Source: Pseudomonas sp. TH41
GTDB lineage: Bacteria > Pseudomonadota > Gammaproteobacteria > Pseudomonadales > Pseudomonadaceae
Assembly (NCBI RefSeq): GCF_016650695.1
Contig: NZ_JAEKFH010000003.1
Span: 578,001 to 642,000 of the forward strand
Direction: 5' to 3'
DNA length: 64,000 nucleotides
Made by a program: the position numbers and the translations under genes. Within the stretch, counting starts at the first letter, position 1. Each line of letters opens with the position of its first letter. Of this stretch, positions 27,037 to 34,915 are shown in pieces. The notes below the pieces were generated by a model that was not told where the DNA came from, made no database searches, and saw only the letters and a program-made list of their open reading frames with translations.

Positions 27037-27642
27037 TTACTTCTCGGCGCGTTCTCTCAAGGCTTTCAAGGTATTGAACGGCGCATCGACCACGAACTTG
27101 TTGGCCACCATCGACGGGATGCTGCCGCCCGGCTCGGTGTGCACCTGATAAGTCACTTCAATCTGGTCGCCCTTGGGTACGAACTTCCAGAAGCCATCGA
27201 CCTTGGCGACCCGGACGAAACCTTTTTCTTCGGGAACGTACTTCGGCACGCCTTCGAGCTTGCGGGTCAGGCTGCCATCGGCACCTTCGACGGTGGTGAC
27301 ATGCAACACCGAATCACGCGGAGTGACCGGCCATGGGGTGTTGAACTGAGTGTATGTCCAGCTCTGATCGCCCTCATGCTTGAGCAGCTTCTGGGTCTTG
27401 CATTCGTGAATCCAGGCGCAGGCTCCCGGCACGTCTTCCTGCAACGCACGCAGTTTGGCCATGGAGGTTTTCATGACGGTGACGCCCCGGTAGGCCTTGT
27501 AGTCGGAGCCGGCGACTTCACTCAACGAAACCTTGATGCCGTCTTCGTCCTTGGCGGTTTTCCAGTCTTCGGCCTGAGCGACCGAAGTAGCCAGCACAAC
27601 CGTCAAACCACACAGCACAGCGATACGATGCAGCGAACCCAT
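27037..27642 (-). CDS. START domain-containing periplasmic protein
   Basis: 201 residues with a signal peptide (MGSLHRIAVLCGLTVVLATS, cleavage likely after AQA) and a START/SRPBCC-fold lipid-binding domain, recognised by WTYTQFNTPWPVTPRDSVLH and the C-terminal helix with NKFVVDAPFNTLKALRERAE. START domains bind hydrophobic ligands such as lipids. AAGGAA stands 8 bases before the ATG at 27642. The ligand is unknown. Two cysteines (in GACAWIHECKT) may form a disulfide. Confidence 0.88.
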   Translation of the reverse strand: MGSLHRIAVLCGLTVVLATSVAQAEDWKTAKDEDGIKVSLSEVAGSDYKAYRGVTVMKTSMAKLRALQEDVPGACAWIHECKTQKLLKHEGDQSWTYTQFNTPWPVTPRDSVLHVTTVEGADGSLTRKLEGVPKYVPEEKGFVRVAKVDGFWKFVPKGDQIEVTYQVHTEPGGSIPSMVANKFVVDAPFNTLKALRERAEK

Positions 27643-27683
27643 AGTCTTATTCCTTGTTATTGAAGTTCCGTTCGTTGAACACA

Positions 27684-27938
27684 TCACGCCGCCGTCATTT
27701 GCTCCCACCAGCCAAGCAACTTGATGGCTTCCTCCCTGCTGTCTCCACACACCTCGGCATCGGCTTCAAACGCCGAGCAAACCGCCGGACGTTCCGGTTT
27801 TCCGAAAATACTGCACAGATTATCGACAGACAGTTGCAGGCAACGTTCTCCGGCCCCTTTGCCATTGGGCATACCGGGAATCGGCGAACTGATGGAAGGG
27901 GCAATGCAACAGGCGCCACAGCCTTCACGGCATTTCAT
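27684..27938 (-). CDS. YkgJ family cysteine-cluster protein
   Basis: 84 residues with eight cysteines. The N-terminal pattern C3-x3-C7-x2-C10-C11, followed by C33, C42, C54 and C64, is typical of the YkgJ/CxxCxxCC family, thought to bind zinc or an Fe-S centre. GGAG lies 9 bases before the ATG. It is 41 bases upstream of the START-domain gene on the same strand and may be co-transcribed with it. Function unknown. Confidence 0.88.
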   Translation of the reverse strand: MKCREGCGACCIAPSISSPIPGMPNGKGAGERCLQLSVDNLCSIFGKPERPAVCSAFEADAEVCGDSREEAIKLLGWWEQMTAA

Positions 27939-28103
27939 GACGACGAGCTCCTCGCGATGGGCGATGTGTTAAAGGACGTGGCACAGAGTAACCGCTAAAA
28001 CAGTTGTTTAAAATTACCAGGGGCCGGGTTTTTTCGCTGAAACGAAGGTGACTGACCAGTCTCCGACAAAGTGTCTGGTTGGCGGGTCATGGAGGAGAAG
28101 GAA

Positions 28104-28574
28104 TTAGCGCTTGAACTCGAATTCCAGCGCTGCACCTTCGACCTCACGGCGTTCTTCGTTGCGCCGTTGCAACTGCATTTCGTTGTTGATCAGCCTTCCG
28201 TTGAGCTGAAACGCAGCATTACCGGCCTTGTCACCGAACATTTGCGGTAACACCGTATCGTGTTTGGGCAACGGTACCGTACCGATCGGTTTCAACTGGT
28301 CGGCCATGTCCTTGGGCAGGCTCAAATCCAGATTGGCCGGAGGCAGTTGGGTGTTCACCACCTCGCTGGCCAGCTTCGACTTGGACGCAATCGGCGGGCG
28401 TTTCTTGACTGCTGCCGGTTTCTTTTTAACCGGCGCGGCGTTCTTGGCAGGTGATGTTTTTTTCGAGGTGCTTGCTGCCGGTTTTTCCTGAACGGAAGCC
28501 GCCATTACACCTTCGGCCTGACAGGTTAACAACAGGCAGATCGACAGCCAGATGGCAGGAAAAATCGGTTTCAT
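28104..28574 (-). CDS. Hypothetical secreted protein with Lys/Ala/Pro-rich linker
   Basis: 156 residues from the ATG at 28574. The signal peptide spans about residues 1-26 (ending GVMAA). Residues 30-65 are a low-complexity Lys/Pro/Ala stretch with repeated KKxxAxVKK-like units; the rest is a compact domain with LPPANLDLSLPKDM and a charged C-terminus (RREVEGAALEFEFKR). Similar Pseudomonas proteins are often mis-annotated as translation initiation factor 2 because of the linker. It follows the MocR gene by 89 bases on the same strand. Function unknown. Confidence 0.75.
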   Translation of the reverse strand: MKPIFPAIWLSICLLLTCQAEGVMAASVQEKPAASTSKKTSPAKNAAPVKKKPAAVKKRPPIASKSKLASEVVNTQLPPANLDLSLPKDMADQLKPIGTVPLPKHDTVLPQMFGDKAGNAAFQLNGRLINNEMQLQRRNEERREVEGAALEFEFKR

Positions 28575-28663
28575 GGACCCAACAGCGCTAACGGCAGAGG
28601 GCCATATGCTCGCCTGTTGGACGTCACAAGACAAGCACGGACAGGTATAACCTGCCCGTTCTA

Positions 28664-30103
28664 TCAAATGCCCCCGGCCATCTCCTGGCAAAGCTGAGTG
28701 GCCAGCAGGCCAAGGGTCATCAATGCTCGTTCGGCTTCACGGTTCCAGGGTATACCGCAGTTCAGCCGAATACAGTGATTGAACTGCTCGGTGTTACTGA
28801 AAATCAGCCCCGGGGCGATGCTGATGCCTTGCTGCAAGGCCCGCACGTGCAGCTCCTGGGTGTTGACCCGCCCTGGCAGACTGACCCACAGAATGAAACC
28901 GCCGGTCGGTCGGGTCATCTGTGTGCCTTCCGGGAAATACTGCTGCACCGCCAGCTGAAAGGCGCTGAGATTCTTGCGGTATTCCTGACGGATGTAGCGC
29001 AAGTGACGGTCGTAGCCGCCGTTCTCCAGATACGCCGCGATGCCCATCTGCGTGACACTGCAGGCGGAATGCGTACTGAAGGTTTGCAAGCGCTGGATCT
29101 CCTGCTGGTACTTGCCGGCAATCATCCAGCCGATCCGCACGCCTGGCGACAGGGTTTTGGAGAAGCTTGAGCAATAGATCACTCGATCCAGCCGATCGTA
29201 GGCCTTGAGCGATTTGGTGCGACCTTGTTCAAACATCAATTCGCCGTAGATATCGTCTTCGACAATCTGGATATCGAAATCCGAGGCCAGCCGCAGCAGT
29301 TGCTTCTGCCGTTCTTCCGGCATGGTGCCGCCCAAAGGATTGCTCAGACGAGTGGTCAGCACCAGCGCCTTGATCGACCACTGGTTGGCCGCCAACTGCA
29401 GGGCTTCGAGGCTCATGCCAGTGGCCGGATCGCTGGGGATCTCGATGACCTTGAGGCCCAGTAAGTCTGCCAGTTGCAGCAAACCGTAATAGGTCGGCGA
29501 TTCAGCAGCGATCAGATCACCTGGCCGCGTCAGCACGCGCAACGACATCTGCAAGGCATCGACACAACCGTGGGTGATCACCACTTCCGACGGATCGACC
29601 ACCACGCCCGCATCGCGCATGCGAATCGCCACTTGTCGGCGCAACGGCTCAAAACCCGGGCTGAACATATAGCTGAAAGCCCGAGGGCTATGAAAACGGG
29701 TGACTTTAGCCAGTTGTTGATGCAGCGCCCGCACTGGCAGGTAATCGACGCTCGGCACTGCGGCGCCCAACGGGAACACGCCCTCGCGGCGGGACTCGAC
29801 CAGTACTTGCTGAATGATGCTGCTGCGAGTGACCAGACCGGGGCGCTCGACCCGGGCGATATCCGGCGTCGGCGCCGTCAGCGCTGGCGTCTGGTGCACG
29901 TAATAACCCGACTGCGGGCGGGCACGGATCAACCCCTGATCTTCGAGATTGGCGTAAGCCTGCAACACCGTGGCATGGCTGACGTTGAGCTGCGAGCTCA
30001 TCTTGCGCACCGAAGGCACGCGCTCCCCCGGTTGATAGACACCGCGGCGGATGTCTTCGGCCAGTTGCTGAGCAATACGTTGGTAGAGCAAGAGATTGGT
30101 CAT
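28664..30103 (-). CDS. MocR-type transcriptional regulator (GntR HTH + aminotransferase domain)
   Basis: 479 residues: a GntR winged helix at residues 1-75 (VPSVRKMSSQLNVSHATVLQAYANLE) and a fold-type I aminotransferase domain with PLP-lysine in SSFSKTLSPGVRIGW (about 305-315) and Asp in the VEDDIYGEL motif. MocR regulators sense PLP, amino acids or polyamines and usually act on a divergent neighbour. Here the upstream neighbour points the same way, so the target is not obvious. The C-terminus is intact. Confidence 0.92.
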   Translation of the reverse strand: MTNLLLYQRIAQQLAEDIRRGVYQPGERVPSVRKMSSQLNVSHATVLQAYANLEDQGLIRARPQSGYYVHQTPALTAPTPDIARVERPGLVTRSSIIQQVLVESRREGVFPLGAAVPSVDYLPVRALHQQLAKVTRFHSPRAFSYMFSPGFEPLRRQVAIRMRDAGVVVDPSEVVITHGCVDALQMSLRVLTRPGDLIAAESPTYYGLLQLADLLGLKVIEIPSDPATGMSLEALQLAANQWSIKALVLTTRLSNPLGGTMPEERQKQLLRLASDFDIQIVEDDIYGELMFEQGRTKSLKAYDRLDRVIYCSSFSKTLSPGVRIGWMIAGKYQQEIQRLQTFSTHSACSVTQMGIAAYLENGGYDRHLRYIRQEYRKNLSAFQLAVQQYFPEGTQMTRPTGGFILWVSLPGRVNTQELHVRALQQGISIAPGLIFSNTEQFNHCIRLNCGIPWNREAERALMTLGLLATQLCQEMAGGI

Positions 30104-30262
30104 GACGCAGCACTCGATTTCACGGGCATTTTATTCTTGTGTGAAACAATACCGGAACAGTTTAGAAGTGTACGGGGACAGTTGCCACAATAGTCGACCA
30201 TACAGTGCAGTGTCAGCAAAATTTGTACTGCTTTTGGCCGGGCGAGGGCAATTGTCAGGCAC

Positions 30263-30295
30263 AAAAAAACCCGGCGCTGTCTGGCAGGGCCGGGG
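30263..30295 (-). terminator. Terminator downstream of the OmpA operon
   Basis: Stem CCCGGC/GCCGGG with a 13-15 base loop (30270-30294), followed on the minus strand by a U-run (A-run 30263-30269). It lies about 200 bases past the OmpA-family gene stop, beyond the REPIN. Confidence 0.75.
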
Positions 30296-30308
30296 CGTAG
30301 GAGCTGTG

Positions 30309-30336
30309 TGCTGCGTGCTGCGTGCTGCGTGCTGCG
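30309..30336. repeat. Four tandem copies of TGCTGCG
   Basis: Exact 7-base unit repeated four times at 30309, 30316, 30323 and 30330, immediately beside the REPIN at 30342. Confidence 0.95.
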
Positions 30337-30341
30337 TAGAT

Positions 30342-30446
30342 TGTAGGAGCTGTCGAGTGAAACGAGGCTGCGATCTTTCCGGGTTCACTTGAGTCCCAAG
30401 CGAACCCGGAAAGATCGCAGCCTCGTTTCACTCGACAGCTCCTACA
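30342..30446. repeat. REPIN variant with 45-base perfect arms
   Basis: Arms 30342-30386 and 30402-30446 are perfect complements over 45 bases around a 15-base loop. The core GAGGCTGCGATCTTTCCGGG differs from the other GCAGCC-type REPs by the GTCGAGTGAAACGA segment in place of GCCGAAG. Confidence 0.93.
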
Positions 30447-30482
30447 CAGCTCCTACACAGCTCCTACACAGCTCCTACACAG
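30435..30482. repeat. Four tandem copies of ACAGCTCCTAC
   Basis: An 11-base unit repeated exactly at 30435, 30446, 30457 and 30468, then ACAG. The first copy is the outer end of the REPIN arm, so the array grew by duplication of the REP end. Confidence 0.95.
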
Positions 30483-30499
30483 GGTTTCTGGCGTCACCC

Positions 30500-31312
30500 T
30501 TAGCGGGCGGCGCCGAGCTGGCCTTTTTCGTCGGAGAACACAATTTCCACTCGACGGTTTTGTGCACGACCTCGCTCGGTGGCGTTTACGTCCACCGGGT
30601 ATTCGTCGCCGTAGCCTTCGACCTGAATGCGTTTGTCGTCGATGCCAAGGTCCATCAGGACATCCGCCACCGATTGCGCACGGTCGCGCGACAGCTTGAG
30701 GTTGTCCTGTTTGCCGCCGGTGCTATCGGTATAACCTTCGATGCGCACCACACGTTTGGGGTTGAGCTGCAGGAACTGGACGATTTTCAATACCACTCGG
30801 TTTGCGGAGTTTTTCAACTCTGCTTCGCCGGTGTCGAACAGTACATCGCCCAGCGTCATCACCAAACCACGGTCGGTCTGAGTGGTGGCCAGTGCAACAA
30901 TCTGTTCTTCGAGCCACTTGCCCTGCTGCTGCACGCTCAGCAGTTTGGATTCTCGCAGGGCCAGTTGCAGGCGCTGGCGCTCCAGTTCGAGTTTGGCCGC
31001 ACGCTCTTCGTTGAGCACCTGATTGGTGTGTTCCCGGGCGATTTCGCTGTAGCGTTGGCTCAGATAAGCGTAATGCAGCACGTCGGATCCGCTGCCCCAA
31101 TAACTGGACAGACGATCCGCGCGGGCCAGGGACTCACCGGCGCGAATCACGTCCTTGGGTGCGATACGCAGCACATTGGCGTCTTCCTTGACCTTCTGGA
31201 AATCGGTACCGGCCTGCTGCAGCGCGGCCTCGCTGTGCTGGCCGGCGCAACCGTAAAGGCTGGCGCAACCTGCCAGGATCAAACCGCCGAGCACTTTGGA
31301 TTTGAGGCTCAT
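30500..31312 (-). CDS. OmpA family peptidoglycan-binding lipoprotein
   Basis: 270 residues. The N-terminus has a lipobox-like sequence (LAGCASLYGCAG) so it is probably outer-membrane anchored. Residues ~30-150 form a helical, coiled-coil-prone region; the C-terminal third is an OmpA domain (FDTGEAELKNSANRV, IEGYTDSTG, LSRDRAQSVADVL, GYGDEYPVDVNATERGRAQNRRVE) that binds peptidoglycan. The ATG overlaps the stop of the upstream DUF4398 gene by 4 bases (ATGA), so the two proteins are translationally coupled and probably act together in the envelope. Confidence 0.9.
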   Translation of the reverse strand: MSLKSKVLGGLILAGCASLYGCAGQHSEAALQQAGTDFQKVKEDANVLRIAPKDVIRAGESLARADRLSSYWGSGSDVLHYAYLSQRYSEIAREHTNQVLNEERAAKLELERQRLQLALRESKLLSVQQQGKWLEEQIVALATTQTDRGLVMTLGDVLFDTGEAELKNSANRVVLKIVQFLQLNPKRVVRIEGYTDSTGGKQDNLKLSRDRAQSVADVLMDLGIDDKRIQVEGYGDEYPVDVNATERGRAQNRRVEIVFSDEKGQLGAAR

Positions 31313-31665
31313 TGGGCATCTCCCAATTGCTTGTGCAGGCGAGTGATGCGGGTATTGAGCACGTTCAGCTGCTCCTCACTTTTGAGGGTCAGGACCCGGG
31401 CTTCGGCCAGACGCGCATCCAGCTCGGCCTGTTCGGCCCGCATGCGTGCGTGTTTGTAGGACTGATCGGCCATGTTGCCCTGGGCACGGGTGAATTTTTC
31501 TTCTGCCAGCTTCATCTCCGGCACTTCGTCGGCGTTGGCGCCCACGGCCTTGGCTTGTTCAAGTGCCTGTTCGGTCAAACGTATTTGTTCATTCGGCGCC
31601 GGATCGGCTGCACAACCCGCCAGAGCCAGAACGGCCAGGGCAGCGAAAAGAGGTCGAATACTCAC
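31309..31665 (-). CDS. DUF4398 lipoprotein
   Basis: 118 residues with a clear lipobox LALAGCAA (Cys18) and then an all-helical domain rich in Ala/Glu/Gln (AEEKFTRAQGNMADQSYKHA), the DUF4398 pattern. It is translationally coupled to the OmpA-family gene. The solute-binding-protein gene lies 9 bases upstream on the same strand, so the three form one operon. Cell-envelope role inferred only. Confidence 0.88.
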   Translation of the reverse strand: MSIRPLFAALAVLALAGCAADPAPNEQIRLTEQALEQAKAVGANADEVPEMKLAEEKFTRAQGNMADQSYKHARMRAEQAELDARLAEARVLTLKSEEQLNVLNTRITRLHKQLGDAQ

Positions 31666-31674
31666 TAAGAATCC

Positions 31675-32499
31675 CTACTGTTTTGGGGTACTGACGGGTT
31701 GTTGCTGCTGCGATTTCCAACGCTCGATGTTGCGCTGCAAGATGGCTTCCGTCAGTCCGGACGCGGGCAATTCTGTCATCTTTTTAGCCAGCTGTCCGCG
31801 CAACCATGGATCGTTGCAGGCGGAGTTATGGGAAACCGCGAGGAACAGACCGGGTTTGTCGACCGGCTGCGAGCGAGCCACCAGGTCGTTGGCCATGCTC
31901 AGTGCCTGCGCGGCCGCCATGCCCGAGTAGCGTCCGGCCAAGACATAATCCACCTCGCCCAAGAGCAACTTCTGAAAGGCCTGGGTCAGGTTCGGCGTGC
32001 GCACGAGGGTCAATTGCTGTTCGGCGAACGTGCCAAATGCGGGGGTCATTCGAGACTTTTCCGACAAGGCGCCGGGATGACCGTGAAGGTCCTGTGCTTC
32101 GTTGTAGACCAATGCCGAGTCTTTGCGGGTCCAGACAAGGTAATCGTTTTCCAGCAACGGCGGATGAATGTAATCCAGGGTTTCCAGCTCGCTGACCGTC
32201 AACGGCGCGTCCGCCAACATGTCCATGCGCCCACTGCGCACTTCATCCAGGGCTTGGGAGCGTTTGCCGGCGTAAAGCATCTCGACCTTGATGCCCAACT
32301 GCCCCGCTACTTGCTGCAACAGATCGGCACTGGCGCCGATCAGGTGCTTGGGGTTTTGCGGGTCTTGCCACAGGTACGGCGGCGCATCGGGGCTGCCGGT
32401 CACCACGAGGCGTTCGCACTTGCCTGCGGCACTGGACAGCATTGGCAACATCGTCAGGCCCAGCAGTACTGACTGACCGAACACTCGGCGCAGATCCAT
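31675..32499 (-). CDS. Periplasmic solute-binding (SBP family 3-like) protein
   Basis: 274 residues with a signal peptide (SVLLGLTMLPMLSSAAG, cleavage about residue 26) and a bilobal extracellular-binding fold: VTGSPDAPPYLW, LIGASADLLQQVAGQLG, RSGRMDMLADAPLT. It resembles polar amino-acid binding proteins but has no permease or ATPase genes beside it, so it may be a sensor or stand-alone binder tied to the DUF4398/OmpA pair. GGGAGAG precedes the ATG. The C-terminus is glutamine-rich. Confidence 0.87.
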   Translation of the reverse strand: MDLRRVFGQSVLLGLTMLPMLSSAAGKCERLVVTGSPDAPPYLWQDPQNPKHLIGASADLLQQVAGQLGIKVEMLYAGKRSQALDEVRSGRMDMLADAPLTVSELETLDYIHPPLLENDYLVWTRKDSALVYNEAQDLHGHPGALSEKSRMTPAFGTFAEQQLTLVRTPNLTQAFQKLLLGEVDYVLAGRYSGMAAAQALSMANDLVARSQPVDKPGLFLAVSHNSACNDPWLRGQLAKKMTELPASGLTEAILQRNIERWKSQQQQPVSTPKQ

Positions 32500-32532
32500 G
32501 GCGACACTCTCCCATTCAAAACCGGTTAGACC

Positions 32533-32632
32533 CTGTAGGAGCGAGCTCGCTCGCGATGATCTCCAGTGCGCCGCGTTTATCCGGAGTGCGCGTCAACGTT
32601 AACGTCCATCGCGAGCAAGCTTGCTCCTACAG
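32533..32632. repeat. REPIN (TGTAGGAGCGAGC type)
   Basis: Arms 32533-32559 and 32606-32632 are complementary with a few mismatches, between the etfA terminator and the solute-binding-protein gene. Confidence 0.9.
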
Positions 32633-32640
32633 AAGAACAA

Positions 32641-32669
32641 AAAAAAAAGCCCGACCAAAAGGTCGGGCT
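32641..32669 (-). terminator. etfBA operon terminator
   Basis: Stem AGCCCGACC (32648-32656) and GGTCGGGCT (32661-32669) with an AAAA loop, followed on the minus strand by eight U. It lies 22 bases past the etfA stop. Confidence 0.93.
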
Positions 32670-32691
32670 CTTTATAAGTCAGGCCGCTGGA

Positions 32692-33621
32692 TTAGACCAG
32701 CTTCTCAAACTCAGGGATGGCTTCGAACAGGTCCGCCACCAGGCCGTAATCGGCCACCTGGAAGATCGGCGCTTCTTCGTCCTTGTTGATCGCAACGATC
32801 ACCTTGGAGTCTTTCATGCCGGCCAGGTGCTGGATCGCGCCGGAGATACCGACCGCGATGTACAGCTGTGGAGCAACGATCTTGCCGGTCTGACCGACCT
32901 GCATGTCGTTGGGTACAAAACCTGCGTCGACCGCGGCGCGAGAAGCACCAACGGCAGCGCCCAGCTTGTCGGCCAGGGCGTACAGGTGTTTGAAGTTGTC
33001 GCCGTTCTGCATGCCGCGGCCGCCGGAAACGACGATCTTGGCAGCGGTCAGTTCCGGACGATCGGACTTGGCCAGCTCTTCGCCAACGAAGCTGGAGATC
33101 GCAGCATCGTGAGCAGCAGCAACGGTTTCAACGGCAGCCGAACCACCTTCAGCAGCCACCGGGTCGAAACCGGTCGCACGCACGGTGATCACTTTCACCG
33201 CAGCGTTCGATTGAACGGTAGCGATGGCGTTACCGGCGTAGATCGGGCGCTTGAAGGTGTCAGCGCTTTCAACCGAGATGATCTCGGAGATCTGGTCAAC
33301 GTCCAGCTGAGCGGCAACGCGCGGCAGGATGTTTTTGCCGTTGGAGGTAGCGGCAGCCAGGATGTGGCTGTAGCCCTTGCCCAACTCTGCAACCAGCGGT
33401 GCGACGTTTTCCGGCAGTTGGTGAGCGTAGGCGGCGTTGTCGGCCACCAGCACTTTAGCCACGCCAGCGATTTTCGCAGCGGCTTCAGCCACGGCGCCAA
33501 CGCCCTGGCCGGCAACCAGAACGTGGATGTCACCACCGATTTTGGCGGCAGCAGCAACAGTGTTCAGTGTGGCCGGGGCCACTACTTTGTTGTCGTGTTC
33601 AGCAATAACCAAGATAGTCAT
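32692..33621 (-). CDS. etfA: Electron transfer flavoprotein alpha subunit
   Basis: 309 residues. The C-terminal FAD-binding domain is clear: [40 protein letters not shown] and [15 protein letters not shown]. With the beta subunit it accepts electrons from acyl-CoA and other flavin dehydrogenases and passes them to ETF:quinone oxidoreductase, encoded divergently 0.5 kb upstream. Its ATG directly abuts the etfB stop. Confidence 0.97.
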   Translation of the reverse strand: MTILVIAEHDNKVVAPATLNTVAAAAKIGGDIHVLVAGQGVGAVAEAAAKIAGVAKVLVADNAAYAHQLPENVAPLVAELGKGYSHILAAATSNGKNILPRVAAQLDVDQISEIISVESADTFKRPIYAGNAIATVQSNAAVKVITVRATGFDPVAAEGGSAAVETVAAAHDAAISSFVGEELAKSDRPELTAAKIVVSGGRGMQNGDNFKHLYALADKLGAAVGASRAAVDAGFVPNDMQVGQTGKIVAPQLYIAVGISGAIQHLAGMKDSKVIVAINKDEEAPIFQVADYGLVADLFEAIPEFEKLV

Positions 33622-34371
33622 TTAGATTACCTTCGCTTCGTTTTTCAGTTTCTCGACCAGTTCAGCCACCGACTTGACCTTGATACCCGCGCTGCGTGCC
33701 GCTGGCGCTTCGACTTTCACGGTCTTGTTGGTGGAGGCGGTGGAAACGCCCAAAGCGTCCGGAGTCAGCACTTCGAGAGGCTTCTTCTTGGCTTTCATGA
33801 TGTTTGGCAGGGACGCGTAGCGCGGCTCGTTCAAACGCAGGTCGGTGGTGACGATGGCCGGCAGTTTCAAGGAAACTGTCTGTGCGCCGCCGTCGACTTC
33901 GCGAGTCACGGCAACGGTGTCGCCGCTGATTTCGACTTTCGAAGCGAACGTGCCCTGACCGTAGCCGCTCAATGCAGCGAGCATCTGGCCAGTCTGGTTG
34001 TTGTCGCTGTCGATGGCTTGTTTGCCAAGGATCACCAGCTGAGGCTGTTCCTTGTCGACAACCGCTTTCAACAGTTTGGCAACGGCCAGGGACGTCAGAT
34101 CTTCGGCGGACTCGACGAGGATGGCGCGGTCGGCACCCAGAGCCAGCGCGGTGCGCAGTTGCTCTTGAGCGGTGGACGGGCCGACGGAGACGACGACGAT
34201 TTCAGTCGCAACACCTTTCTCTTTCAGGCGCACAGCTTCTTCAACGGCGATCTCGCAGAACGGGTTCATCGACATCTTGACGTTGGCAAGATCGACGCCG
34301 GAATTGTCCGCCTTGACGCGAACCTTAACGTTGTAATCCACAACGCGTTTGACAGCTACAAGAACCTTCAT
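33622..34371 (-). CDS. etfB: Electron transfer flavoprotein beta subunit
   Basis: 249 residues of the AMP-binding FixA/EtfB family: [19 protein letters not shown] at the start, [19 protein letters not shown] and [21 protein letters not shown] (recognition loop for partner dehydrogenases). It is first in the two-gene etfBA operon. Confidence 0.97.
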   Translation of the reverse strand: MKVLVAVKRVVDYNVKVRVKADNSGVDLANVKMSMNPFCEIAVEEAVRLKEKGVATEIVVVSVGPSTAQEQLRTALALGADRAILVESAEDLTSLAVAKLLKAVVDKEQPQLVILGKQAIDSDNNQTGQMLAALSGYGQGTFASKVEISGDTVAVTREVDGGAQTVSLKLPAIVTTDLRLNEPRYASLPNIMKAKKKPLEVLTPDALGVSTASTNKTVKVEAPAARSAGIKVKSVAELVEKLKNEAKVI

Positions 34372-34740
34372 GGATTCCTCGTTACTCTCCGGTGAAAAGA
34401 AAGTCGCCTAGGCGAACCTGGCGGATGATGCTCATCGGCGCAAGGGCACCTCTAAAAACGCTGGCACAGGATCCGGTGAACGTGCTCACGACAGTGATGA
34501 CCGTTCGTCAGCGATGACCGACGAGTCATTCATTATCGCGGCGTGTAAACTGCGTAGCCAAAGATCGCAACGCATTACCGGGTACTGCCATCGCCCTGTC
34601 TTTAGAGGTGCACTTGAAACCTATAGTCAGCCTACGGCGAGCGCAAAACCGACCGTATCTTGACCGGAACGCCTATTCCGGTCAATACGGCAAAATGGCC
34701 GTTCGTAAGCCGCGTGACTTTGATTTATCTGGCCTGGAGC
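34372..34740. other. Divergent intergenic region, etfB side
   Basis: About 370 bases upstream of etfB without a gene I can support. GCACCTCTAAA (34446-34456) and TTTAGAGGTGC (34601-34611) form an 11-base inverted repeat 144 bases apart; its meaning is unclear. The etfB promoter should lie here, but I cannot place it with confidence. Confidence 0.5.
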
Positions 34741-34745
34741 CGATT

Positions 34746-34790
34746 CAAACAAACGTTTGTATTGGACGCTAGGAGTGGTGTAGATATAAT
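34746..34790 (+). promoter_or_regulatory. Sigma70 promoter with PsrA-type box upstream of the ETF-QO gene
   Basis: TTGGAC (34762-34767), a 17-base spacer and TATAAT (34785-34790) make a near-consensus promoter. CAAAC-AAAC-GTTTG at 34746-34759 fits the published PsrA motif [C/G]AAAC-N2-4-GTTT[G/C] and touches the -35 region, a position suited to repression. PsrA is a fatty-acid-responsive TetR regulator in pseudomonads. The transcript would have a leader of about 120 bases. Confidence 0.75.
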
Positions 34791-34915
34791 GCGCCACCCA
34801 GAGAGAAAGGTGGTTCATCGATTGTCCTCTCCCCCGCTCGCGCAGGGGTTCATGGATGCGACACCAAACTTCCAATTAGAAAAAAAACTGTTGAGCCTTG
34901 AGTAGGAGATAACCT

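Noticed and set aside
30435..30482. Regular short repeats considered as a CRISPR array
   Set aside because: The 11-base units are contiguous, with no spacers, and there are no cas genes.
32566..34395. 609-codon open frame on the plus strand
   Set aside because: Antisense to etfA and etfB, which are clearly real; it even runs through a REPIN and terminator.
34446..34611. 11-base inverted repeat 144 bases apart upstream of etfB considered as insertion-element ends
   Set aside because: No transposase, no target duplication seen and no similarity to the repeats elsewhere; could be chance.
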